Shown: positions 20,741 through 31,300 of the stretch, piece by piece
Position numbering within the stretch: position 1 is the first letter of the stretch
How the letters are laid out: each line of letters opens with the position of its first letter
NCBI RefSeq assembly: GCF_003473485.1
Contig: NC_053045.1
Location: forward strand, 64,687,494-64,751,493
Direction of reading: 5' to 3'
Length of the DNA stretch: 64,000 nucleotides
DNA from: Medicago truncatula
Taxonomy: Eukaryota > Streptophyta > Magnoliopsida > Fabales > Fabaceae
Notes under the pieces: model-generated
What the model was told of the DNA's origin: nothing
The model's input: the letters and a program-made list of their open reading frames with translations, nothing else
Database searches by the model: none
Translations under genes and position numbers: made by a program

Positions 20741-21588
20741 GACTTGCTGTTCAAGGCATAGATGCATTTGGTGAAGTTCATGCTATGGGTTTGCGTGTCA
20801 GTCCCTGTTTAGAGGATGAATTTATTCGTACGCATCCGAAGAAAACAATTGATGAGTTAGTTTGTTTGGATGAGGAAGGTGTTTTTGTTGTTGGTGGTAA
20901 AGTTGAGGGCTTGGTTGAAGGTGCTGAGTGGTGGTACTCTGCATATAGATGCAATAGGAGTGTTTTAGCTGCCTCCGGGTCATATTATTGCAATGGCTGT
21001 GTTAGGCATTGCAAAGTTAAGGTCAAGGTTAGTGATGGTGAATGTAAAGTTATATTAGTTTTGTTTGACAACGATGTGAGTTTCATTGTTAAGAAGTCTT
21101 GTGCTAAACTTGTGGCTGATGTGAAGGTTAGTTTCAAGATCAAATGTGTGTGCCAAGTAAAGTAGGGTAATCAAGTAAATTTATGTGTATGTTTAACACT
21201 TATATGTCATGTTTAACAATTTCAAATGTGCAGGGTGAAAATGCTGATTTTTATCCATCTGAGCTGAAAAATCTCATTGGTCAAGATGCTTTTTGTTGTT
21301 GATCATTCATCCAATGCAGTTTCCAGGTCTGATGGATCTTATCGTGTTGGGAGGGTCTGTATGGATGCTAAAATTATTGAAGTGTTTGAGGATGGGGATG
21401 CAAATTCTTCAAATGTCAAGGTTGGACAGTGAATAAGGATGATAATGTTGTTGCTGGAGCGCAATCAGGTGAAATGTTGTCCAGGGTAACTGCTGATCCT
21501 CATGATTTTGTTAAGGGTTCTGTTTTGTTGCCTAAGATGGTGCCTGCAGATTTGCTTGGTAAAAGGAAATTGACTAAGGTTGGTTCAT
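20741..21588 (+). pseudogene. RPA1-like (replication factor A C-terminal OB-fold) gene, frameshifted
   Basis: 20741-21165 reads through THPKKTIDELVCLDEEGVFV, EWWYSAYRCNRSVLAASGSY, YCNGCVRHCKVKVKVSDG and FDNDVSFIVKKSCAKLV. This matches the zinc-ribbon/OB-fold C-terminal domain of RPA70-like proteins. After an apparent intron (21130-21233) the domain continues as ENADFYPSELKNLIGQD. A one-base shift at about 21285 leads to FVVDHSSNAVSRSDGSYRVG, and a stop and further shift occur near 21430. A tail, GEMLSRVTADPHDFVKG...VPADLLGKRKLTK, ends at 21588. RPA-like genes are common passengers or components of plant Helitrons, so this may be the element's own gene. The open part lacks the N-terminal OB folds. 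Confidence 0.75.
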
Positions 21589-21621
21589 GACATAATTGAG
21601 TTTTTTGGTTTAAAGCTGTCA

Positions 21622-21890
21622 TATATAGGTGTGAGAAAAAGTCTTTGGGGAAAATATGCAGCAGAGATCAGAGACACAACAAGAAAAAGAACACAACAAG
21701 AAAAGGAAGAAGTGTTTGGCTTGGAACATTTGACAGTGCTGAGGATGCTGCTTTAGCTTACGATCAAGCTGCATTTTCATTGAGAGGTAATAATGTTGTG
21801 CTCAATTTTTCTGTTCAAAGGGTCAAAGGATATTTGCAAGAGATTCAATATGATTGCAGAGAAGAGTTTTCACAAGGAGAGACACTGTGA
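21622..21890 (+). pseudogene. Captured ERF/AP2 DNA-binding domain, frameshifted
   Basis: [20 protein letters not shown] begins an AP2/ERF domain at 21622. After a frame break it continues as [20 protein letters not shown] and [20 protein letters not shown], to a stop at 21888-21890. The break is a short direct duplication (ACACAACAAGAAAA repeated at about 21673-21704) that adds a non-multiple of three. The [18 protein letters not shown] helix region is typical of group IX ERFs. There is no N-terminal region or start codon, and only 33 bases separate it from the preceding RPA-like tail, which fits fragment stitching. Confidence 0.85.
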
Positions 21891-22361
21891 ACAAAGAAAG
21901 ATGTTATCCAAAGGTGTAAATAGTAAAGCAGGGAAGCAACTTCTAATAATATCTGATAATCAAAGTACATGCAGCAACAGCTTTAGTGAGATTACCTTCA
22001 ACAAATAAGCATGTGATTCCATACATTCGTGATAAAATTAATCATATTTTCTAATTTTAGATTTTCGTTTTCGATTCTACTGATTATATTTATAGATGTA
22101 TTTTCTTATTATGTGTATTAGATTTGACATTGCATACATAATAATAATAATAACCTGAACACATTGAAAGAAAGAAAGAAAGAAACTAATCTGTGTAACA
22201 TTTTTTCTTCTTATGTATGACTACGTGGAAAATTGGTAGCAAGGTAGATCCAAAGAGAACTATGTTCTATAAATTTCTACCAAGAACAAGAATGTGACTT
22301 CAAATAACTTTAATTAATTACGAGATGTTGTAGTGTTTTTTTAACTTGCACCATCCATTTT

Positions 22362-22589
22362 TCAAATATTTCCTTGCATCAGAATTCTTCTAAGTTCACT
22401 AGCAATTCCTTGCATCAAAACGGGTTTTCGGATTACACCATTAACACCAATCTGCATAACCTTTCCCACACACAGATCTTCTTCTGCACTTGCAATCAAG
22501 GCAACAATTATAGGCCTATTTCCGCTTTTAAACTTCCGAATCCTTGCGGCGACCTCGAATCCATCTATATCAGGCATTCTTCTATCCAT
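22362..22589 (-). pseudogene. Captured receiver domain of an ethylene-receptor-type histidine kinase
   Basis: The minus strand reads MDRRMPDIDGFEVAARIRKF, then RPIIVALIASAEEDL and MQIGVNGVIRKPVLMQGIAS, ending at a stop. This is the C-terminal half of a response-regulator receiver: the MP.DGFE loop after the phospho-Asp, the VAL.AS strand and the conserved Lys in RKPV. It is closest in style to ETR2/EIN4-type ethylene receptors. The N-terminal membrane and kinase parts are absent, and a near-frame slip occurs around ASAEEDLCVGKVMQ. It is the only fragment of the series that lies antisense to the others. Confidence 0.75.
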
Positions 22590-23499
22590 CTATTTATTCT
22601 CTCCTTTTTAAGTTATAAACCTATGAATTTGACAGTTTATCATTTTAGTAGTGATTCAAGTTCAAATAATAATAAGTTTTAGCAGTAAACAAATTTTTTT
22701 AAATGCAACTCATTCAAACATATAACAAAGAATTTAAAAAACATGAAAAATAGTGTTGTTTGTATTTTTCTCTCTCTTTGTTGCATGCTCAAATCTTTGT
22801 TTACTTAAGTGCCACATTGTTGAATTGTATTTAATGTGTGAAAGAATCTAGTATGATAAACTTGGAAAGAATATATTGATTCAGTTCATTCATGTATACA
22901 TTCAATCTCTGCCATCTAACTTTTTGTCATTCAATGGCTAATATGGTGAGTTGCATAGTGTACATGAGCCTTACATAATGAGTTATATTGGACCCTGTGA
23001 ATGTTAATTCTGGTGAAGAGTAAAGGAGTTTAAGTTGTTGAGCATGATCATGATGATATTAATTAACAAATATCAGGATTTGCATTGTTCATTATGTGTA
23101 TATTTGTTTAGATTAAATAATATAGGTTACTAAATCCTTTTATGGATTGCAAGAAACCTTCATACAAATTGTTATCAGCTTTTTAATGAGTTAATACACC
23201 TTATTTTTGTTCAAAATAGGTTGCTTATTGTATCACATCTAATCAAATCTCAACTTTTATAATTGATTAGCGAAAATGTTAAAAAAATTTGAGAGAGACT
23301 CAATGAAGTCCATTTTTTTTTGCCTAAATTCCAACAAAAATAAGTTTAAATAAATTTTTAATTCCTTAATAAATTTATTTCTATACCCTTTACCCTTTCT
23401 TATTCTTTTATCAATCTCACAAATATTAATCTCTATTCAAAATATCCCCAATAAAATTTCAAAAAGAGTTCGGAAAGAAAAGTGCAAGAGACTCAAAAA

Positions 23500-23900
23500 G
23501 ATCAAACCTAGCTCTGCTAAGGCGAATCCAAAGATGGAAGTTGTAGATGAACAACACTTTGAAAAGAATGTGGTTGAATGGATGACTAAGGAAGACAAGT
23601 TGTAAGTCATGGTATATTATCTAATTAATATTACAATTCGTTTCCGACTTAGCATTTCCCCAATGATATATCAAGGACGGTTCTAAAGGGAAAACGGAAA
23701 ACGATGACACTCATTGATGACCAAACTCAAACGAGGTATAAGTGTTGCTTGATTACTGCAGAGAGAGCAAATCATGAAAAATACTTAGGTGACCAATGGT
23801 TCAACTTTTGCCAAGAATGTGCGTTAGAGATAGGTGGTAAACTAATCTTTAATCTTGAACAACCACCTAAAAACATGCACGTTCAAGTTGTTCCCAAATA
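23500..23900 (+). pseudogene. B3 DNA-binding domain relic
   Basis: The clean part, 23704-23900, reads MTLIDDQTQTRYKCCLITAE, EKYLGDQWFNFCQECALEIG and GKLIFNLEQPPKNMHVQVV. This fits the second half of a plant B3 domain (the GW..F...L..GD.L.F pattern). Upstream, LAFP.DISRTVLKGKRKT gives a degenerate first half with stops. It lies 430 bases before the proposed Helitron 3' end and may be a captured gene or a passenger of the element. Confidence 0.65.
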
Positions 23901-24304
23901 GATCTTCGTTGTTCAACATCCGCCACTTTGACAAATCGCCTTAACTATAATCCAAAACTATCTTGATGTGGGAATACTGTTTCTTTCCTTCATTTTGTGT
24001 GATGCGAATATTGATGTTAATCCTTTTTTCGTAACTCTATGACAGTAGCACTTGCTTTTATAATTTGGGCTAATATATAATCGTAATTTGCACATTCTTG
24101 GTTCCTTCATTGGTTCCAATTAGTTTCATCTTAATTATTATGATGTTTTCCTGGTCTCATGAACAAAATATATGTTTTTTTTTCATGAAACAAGACCTGG
24201 TAAGACTTTCATAAATAATTGATAAATATTTCTAATGTTTGTGCAACTTTTCTTAATTTGCTTATTTTTCCTTTGAAATAATTTTTTTACGAGATACGTT
24301 ATTC

Positions 24305-24334
24305 AACCCGTGCGAAGCACAGGTTTGTAACTAG
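24305..24334 (+). mobile_element. Helitron-type 3' terminus
   Basis: The hairpin ACCCGTGC GAA GCACAGGT (7-8 bp stem, one mismatch) is followed by a short spacer TTGTAA and CTAG at 24331-24334, then T. This is the textbook plant Helitron 3' end: a GC-rich hairpin about 10 bases before CTRR, with insertion between A and T. Confidence 0.75.
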
Positions 24335-26379
24335 TAGCATTGAAAAAAAAAGTTTATGCTTATGAGGTCTTTGACTAGGGCTTAATCCTGATCCAAGCTT
24401 CGGTCCTTTCAATGGCTGTAAAATATAATGGGTGAGAATGTAAAAATAATGGGTGGGTGTAACATCTTCCCTTTGCAATTCATAAAATATTGTCATCACC
24501 TCTTGTCCTTCGTCTTTTCTAAATACAAGTACACCACACCACGACGAAACTTTGATCAAATTATTCATATAACTATCGTTAAGAATTCAAATAAAAAAAA
24601 AGGCACAAATCGTTAGAGCTTATGCTCACATCTACTGTGACTTGGGTTCTAATATGAAATTCCACAATCGGTAAGCAAAACTTAAATTCACAATTGCTGG
24701 TGAATCTCCCTACCTAACATTGAGGTTTCCCTTTCTTAATCTAAATTTTATCATTATCAGAAGTTACACATAATTTTTAAAACTAAGATAATACTTGATT
24801 GAAATTAGTCATTGTTTTTTCCTACACCTCAACTACTTATCCAATTACTTGGCCGAGTCTCGTAATCTGCAGACAAAACAAAAATATGCAAGCCGGTCAT
24901 CGGTATGAATCTGAAATAGTGAAAAATGAAAGTATAATTCATCACTTACTTGGAATTTTGCTTCAATAGTCCAGAGAGCGAAGCACAGTGAGTTGAATTA
25001 TAATCGCATCTTGAGCAGCAAGAGTCCAGCAATTCAATAACTTTAAGGCACCTAGCAGTATTATAAGAAACTTCAGACAGCAACTCAGTCCAACAGTTTT
25101 GTTTCAACAATGTTTTGTAAAGATAGCTTGGTTGGTGAATTAAGGGACACTCAAGAAGTTTTAAGCACGAGATCCATTCCAAGTTCAATTCCAAAAATTA
25201 ACATAACCACTAACTTTACCAATATTTGCTTACAAAAAAATTCCAGTTTCCAATATTGGCGTTGTGTTCCGCATAGCCATTCAGATGATACCACTGTTCA
25301 CCGTCTGACATTTGCATCATTTGGTAACAGTCTTATTGAATTAGATTCACACTAGTTGTGATGTATAGTAATTGACATGAATTAGTAGTATAAAGAGGTA
25401 TTAGTTGTTTGTTTCTAACACAAGGAAGTTCTGATCTCACCAGTCACCACGAAGAGAGTTTTTCAGCACAATTGTGATGTCCGTGGTTGTTTTAATGCAA
25501 AACCAAACACCTTTCATGAGGCGCCGCAGAAGAAAGTTTTCTAACTTTTCCAAGATGGAGTGCGAAAACAGTCTCGGGCGTTGGTTATGCCGGAATAGAC
25601 GCGTGGTGAGGGTTTAATGGTGGATATGCAGAAGCCATTGGGACAGAGGGCGTTACAATTCATTAAGAGATTGATTAATTCCAACTTATAATTAACTATG
25701 TCAGTTATTTAATTAACAGTCTGACAGGAATGAAGAGGTAATTGATCTTCTAACCCAATTATATTAACATTAATATACAATACATACATAGGAGAAATCA
25801 AATCAAATAGGTAGCCTTCGTTATGGATATAATCAACATCTTCAATCCAATTATATTATTAGGGATTTTTCTATACATCACAGTCAAAATCGGTATCAAA
25901 TCACTATATGCAAACACAAATTAAATAAATAAAATCGAAACAAACAAAAACATACTTTTGGGGGAGAAAGTTGTTCTTGGAGAGGCAAGCTTGAATGTTA
26001 CAAGCCTCTTTCTTGCACGGCTCTTTGCTTTCCTGCCCCATTTTCTCAAACCTTCTTCAATATCTTTTTCTCGATATTGTTTTCTAATAATCAAAATATT
26101 GTTTGCTAACGTGGCAAGTCTGAATAACAACTCCTCCCCTCTGTCCTTTTTACCTTAGTAGTTTAAAAAAAATACGGTATTATTAAGAAAATATTATTGA
26201 GTTATAAAATTAAAATAGTAATCAATGCATTTAAAAAAATTGCATATGATCTTATATTTAAAGATATAACTTTTTTTGTAAACTACTCCTATAAAAATGA
26301 AATAGAAGTAGTATGGTCAAAGACCAAAATGAAAGAAAATAGAGTACTTCCTTTTATTTTTAAGGAGGAAAGAAAGTAC
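24335..26379. other. Region right of the Helitron end; one possible gene fragment
   Basis: 24956-25194 on the minus strand is open and reads LEWISCLKLLECPLIHQPSY, LYKTLLKQNCWTELLSEVSY and LKQNSK, followed by a good donor GTAAGTGA. It looks like an alpha-helical exon of an unidentified gene, possibly with related text up to about 25650. I recognise no family. The rest, to 26379, shows nothing clear. Confidence 0.35.
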
Positions 26380-26516
26380 CAGGGGTGACAAAAATATTGA
26401 TGTCTTCGGATACCCATGAGTATTTGACTACCTATTATTTTTATGGATACGGACATGGATTTGATGATATTCGTGCTCGCGTATGGATACACATACCCGA
26501 TATTAAATTAAGTAAA

Positions 26517-26559
<43 letters not shown>

Positions 26560-26947
26560 GAGTTTGAGGTCTCAAAAAACTCTAGTTTAGTTTACTCACT
26601 CTACGATTATACATCAACTTTTCTCTTGTGTCAACTTTCTCTTATACATATGAAATTTGGATGTTTTTATGCTTTTATTTTACTTCAAGATTTTGTACGA
26701 ATTATGTAAGAATCATGAATTTTGTATGATTTATGTATGGATGTTTAAAAGTTGAAGTTTTTTGTATGAATTTTGTATGATTTATGTACAAAATAAATTC
26801 AAAAATTCATGGGTACCCATGGATACCTTAATACCCTCGAAGTAGGTACCCATGCGGGTATGGAACAGACACAAATATCATATTTATCCAATGGGACGGA
26901 GACTATCATATACTATCAGTACTCCATGGATGCCAATTGTCATCCCT
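26380..26947. mobile_element. MITE with 9-bp target duplication (Mutator type)
   Basis: The element starts CAGGGGTGACAAAAAT and ends TTGTCATCCCT, so the ends are inverted (AGGGRTGACAA). It is flanked by a perfect 9-bp direct repeat, AGAAAGTAC, at 26371-26379 and 26948-26956. The interior has GGATACCCATGAG/GGGTACCCATG words inverted between halves and a (TA)n run at 26521-26554. No coding capacity. The 9-bp duplication points to the Mutator superfamily. Confidence 0.85.
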
Positions 26948-26956
26948 AGAAAGTAC

Positions 26957-28397
26957 ATTGTTAATATTTCATTTTTATAAGAAAATGTTAGTGTTTTGTC
27001 AAAATTTCTTCAAATGACTGTTATATTATTTAGGTCATTTTTCTTTTACAAAGTGCACAAGGTAATCCTTTTTCTATTTTTTTATTAAAAATGTTGACGT
27101 AGCAATGACATGTCAATAATTTCATTATTTTACTATTTATTTATTTAAAATATTATTATTTTTAAAATAAAATTTTCTTCATTCTTTTTCTCTCCTTCAA
27201 CCAAAACCTAGATTTCTTCATCTTGTCACCTCCTTCTTCAACAAAAAATCTAGATTTTTTCTTCTCACTTTCTTTAACAACAAAAAATCCATATTAATTT
27301 TTGTCTCTCTCTCCGTCTCCTTTCCATTTACATTAACAAAAACAAATTTTATTTTTGAAGGAAAAAAACAAATTTTATTCTTCTCTCTTTCTTTATCTTC
27401 TTCCATTTTATTTTCTCTATTTAGTCCTCCTCTCTCTTTATCATGAAAACCCCCAAATTAATTTAAGTTCTACTTGGTAAAAATAGCAGATAGCTGATAG
27501 CTTATAAGCTAATTAAATATTTGGTAAAATTAACGGTTCAACTAGCTAACAAATGTAAATTTACATAAAAGAGCATTTTTAATTCATAATAAAATTTATA
27601 TCAATTAATATTTAAATATTTATAATTTGGTAATTTAATTTTTTTAATTAATTATATCTTTGATATTAAACCATTACGAGTAAGAGAAATAAATGTGCTA
27701 TATTCTCTTTTCCCCTTCAACAAGGAGGCGGTTTACACAAATTAAGTTTTAATGAGACATTCCATCGATAAATATCAAAAGGAGAGTGATATGAATATTG
27801 TAAGTGGATATTCATTAGTTATTATTGAGTCATATCATTGACCCATATAACTGGCTCATCCTTGTATTTTCCCATAAATATGGCTCCTTTGCAACAGAAA
27901 ATAGAACAAGAGAATAATAGAATATTGTATCTTCTCTCTTTATATCCTCCATCTCTATTATTGTTCTTATTTAATGAGTTTCTTAACACAACAAATTTCT
28001 AACTTTCAAAAATAAATTAAATGTTTTAGGGTGCTATTTCTCTCACTCGCACCATCGGTTCAAATGTGTGAATATATAAAAAAAATAAAAAATAAATTAA
28101 CTGTTCAAAAGTGTGCTTGGAATCGGTTTGTGTAACACAAATGCACACTTCCAAAAATAGAGTTTTCAGTAGTTATGTAGGAGTGACAACGTCCTACGTT
28201 TTAAAATGAAATCTACAACCATTCTACCATTCTCCTAGAACGTGGTTAAATTACCTTTCTAACTAAACTTCAAAGAGGCAAGTAAAGCAATATGACATTT
28301 CGCATAAAGTGATAATTACAAACAAAAAAATAAGCATTACCCTCCCAATCCCCACATTAGGCACAGAAATAATGTGTACACAGGGATAAAAATTGCC
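26957..28397. other. Intergenic, downstream of the plastid-protein gene; possible solo LTR
   Basis: T-rich low-complexity sequence runs at about 27180-27440. About 27788-27990 starts TGATATGAATATTG and ends TTAACACAACA, with CATAAATATGGC (TATA-like) and a TTTATATCCTCC tail, which looks like a ~200-base solo copia LTR. No target duplication was confirmed. No gene was seen. Confidence 0.35.
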
Positions 28398-31300
28398 TCA
28401 GTCAAGGTAGAAGAGAGTCACAATTTTCCGCAAATTTTTTGCTTCTTGACAAGTTTCCATGAGCAACCTACTGTCATGGAAAGCAAAGCAGATGACTTGC
28501 TGGACGTGTGAAATGATATCCATATTACATAGCCTGAAATTGAAACAATGGTGGAGAAAATAATGTCATAATCTTACAAGCTGCTATGACAACATAGTTT
28601 GCTCAAAATACTAAATACAATCTGGTTGCAGTAGCAACTTGCAACCAATACCGAGCTTATTTATCCAATTTACATTAGACTAAACGTGCAAAACAATCAT
28701 GCACTTTTGGATTAGAAAACAAATTTTTTTTCCAAACAATATAATATAAGTAACTAACAAACGGAATGTATTACAATATCATACAGTGATATGTTCTATG
28801 CCATTGATTCTCTAAATTGGTATCATACCCATATTATACTGCCCCAATTTCTTATGTAATGTTTTAACATACAAAAATTTTCATACTTGGGAAGTTTTAG
28901 ACTGTGAATTAAACATTAAATTTTTTATGCCAATTTTTTTTTTTTTTTTGTCAGGTAGCCTAGTGGCTAGAATTCACTTTTTAAAGTGAATAAGTGGGGT
29001 GTCTGTGGTTCGAACCCCGGCCCCTGCATATAATAATGCATTGTCCTACCAATTGAGCTATGCTCACGGGACTTTTTTGTGCCAATTTTACCTCAAATAA
29101 ATAACAATGCATTTATTAAATTACGAATTGAGGAAGAGAATCATATATAGTTAAGTGAATTGTTACACATGAAAGAAAAAAATAATAATCCAAGAGAAAA
29201 AGTGTTAAATGCCACTGATAAGAAACAATTAAGTATTAAAATATGCCACACATATGATCTTTTCCTAATTAGAAGATCCCTTCTTTCAGTTTTATTTCTT
29301 TTGTCCATGAATAAAGCTAAATGCACAAACATTAAACTAAGAAATCCCTTACATACTCAACAGTGAGAGACTCATGGACTATTCAGAAAAAGTTACAGCA
29401 GGACAAAGCTCTTGCCCTTGCACGAGCTCTTTCAGTTTTATTTCTTTTTTCCATGAGTAAAGCTAAATGCACAAACATTAAACTAAGAAATCCCTTACAT
29501 ACTCAACAGTGAGAGACTCATGGACTATTCAGAAAAAGTTACAGCAGGACAAAGCTCTTGCCCTTGCACGAGAGTCTAAGACGGGGTTTGTGAGTGTAAA
29601 GCCTGTGAAATTATAATCACTCCAAAATAAAAGACAGCAAGAAAAGGCTAGTAGTATAAACCTGCTGGCTTCTAAAAGAGGTAGATGATCGTTATAGGGC
29701 TTCTCTATCACATTTTTCACCTGCACATTCAACAAAATCATTGGAATCACAACTAATGATTATAAATTCGACCATAATACGGGGAATCTTGTGCACAGCA
29801 CAACCCTTAAGAAGTGTCATTTATCCATGTGCAAGGTTATTTTTCTCCATATATAGGGAGCTTAAGAACTTCAACCAGAATATGGATTTGAGTATTTTAC
29901 AATACAATCTAGTCTGAGGTTATTTGGAACACCGTACCCTACTTAAAGAAAAGGGAACATTAAAGGTGTGTTTGCACGTAGAGTATATTCAGGGAGGAAG
30001 GAGAGTAAAAAGAAAGAGAACAAGACATCCTCACAGCAAGGCAACAAAAGAAAGCAACTGAAATTGAGATGTAACAGAACATGTGTTTCTCTGTAGGTCT
30101 AACAAAGAAATACCCATAATCACAAACAAACATGCTCTGGTCTGCATTCTTTGTTGTTCTGCACTTTCTCTACCCAGCCATGCCTATTTCCAGCCACGGC
30201 TGTCGTAAACACCAGAGAACAGCAAAGATGAAGTAATTCAACACAGACCATAGCTTCTATTCACGAGTGCCAAAACCACAAAAGAGCATAGGGCATAACC
30301 AATGTCTAAAGGACCTGAAGAGTTCATGCCAAAGAAAAATCGCGGCATACCAATGCAAAAAGAGATAAATCCAGTTTTGGATCGAGAACGGTACAATATA
30401 TACAAACTAGGAGACAAAGCAGAATGAAACCTAAATTTTTATAGCAGGCATTAGAGTTCATCTGGTTCAGTACAGCAGTCCAGATAAAAAGGTAAATAAA
30501 TAGACATGAAAGGGGGTTTTTGATTACCAGGTGGTTTGTAAAAAAAATCTATATCTACTAAGAGAATAAATCCAGACTAAAAAGAGATTTAAAACATAAA
30601 AGAGAAAGTCAAGAGTCTGAGTTCTTATATCAAAATTGGTACAAAAATGAACAAATTCTAACAAAAGCAAAAGTCAAGAGTTAGACAAAGTAGACGAGTA
30701 AAACTGACAAATTGGAGTATTATGTAGGGTGATATAGTATCAGCAGATTATTAGCATTCAGCTTAGCTTCAAGCAACTTGCAGTAGTTCATGTTTTAGCT
30801 CAAGAACAATGGGTGATATTCTTACCACACCTCTTCCCTACCAGATTTCTTGGTTTGTGCTCCAAGCTTAGTGTGTCTGTGCGTGTGTGAGCCTTCTGCA
30901 GTCTCCCAAACTCGTTGACCTTGCAAAGGGTGTAATAGAGTTTTTCCGATCCCCACATTGGATGAAGTATGGTATGAAAATGTGTTTAGAAGTGTGTGCC
31001 ATCTCTCGCCTTACAAGCCAGTTCTGTGTGAGTTAAATTAAACCCAACCCAAATTTTAAGACGTATCAATATTATTCAAGATTCGTTGGGCCACCCACCA
31101 TTGGGCTACTCATGTCACACTCTAGATGTCTAGTCCTAGGCATCTGTGTTGAGACTCCCACGTTGGATGAAATGAGTATGACCTAAAAATGTGTTTATAA
31201 GTGGAAAACATCCCTCCGCTTACAAGCCGATATTGCAATTGTTGAGTTAGACCCAACCCAAATTTTAAGAAGAGTATTATATTAACTATCATTTTAGCTC

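Larger units (their letters stand above)
18761..24334 (+). mobile_element. Putative chimeric Helitron carrying fragments of several host genes (5' end not located)
   Basis: Fragments of at least seven unrelated plant genes lie end to end here. Most are on the plus strand and still carry introns with splice borders: SEC14-like (18761-18885), AGPase large subunit (19289-19794), zeaxanthin epoxidase (20142-20514), RPA1-like OB fold (20741-21588), ERF/AP2 (21622-21890), ETR2/EIN4-type receiver (22362-22589, minus) and B3 domain (about 23670-23900). The block ends at 24331-24334 with CTAG followed by T. Just before it is an imperfect hairpin, CCCGTGC-GAA-GCACAGG (24308-24324). A short GC-rich hairpin followed by CTRR, inserted before T, is the standard Helitron 3' end, and plant Helitrons are known for RPA-like genes and for gathering gene fragments. 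The true 5' TC end must be at or left of 18761; I could not find it. A different capturing mechanism is possible. Confidence 0.6.
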
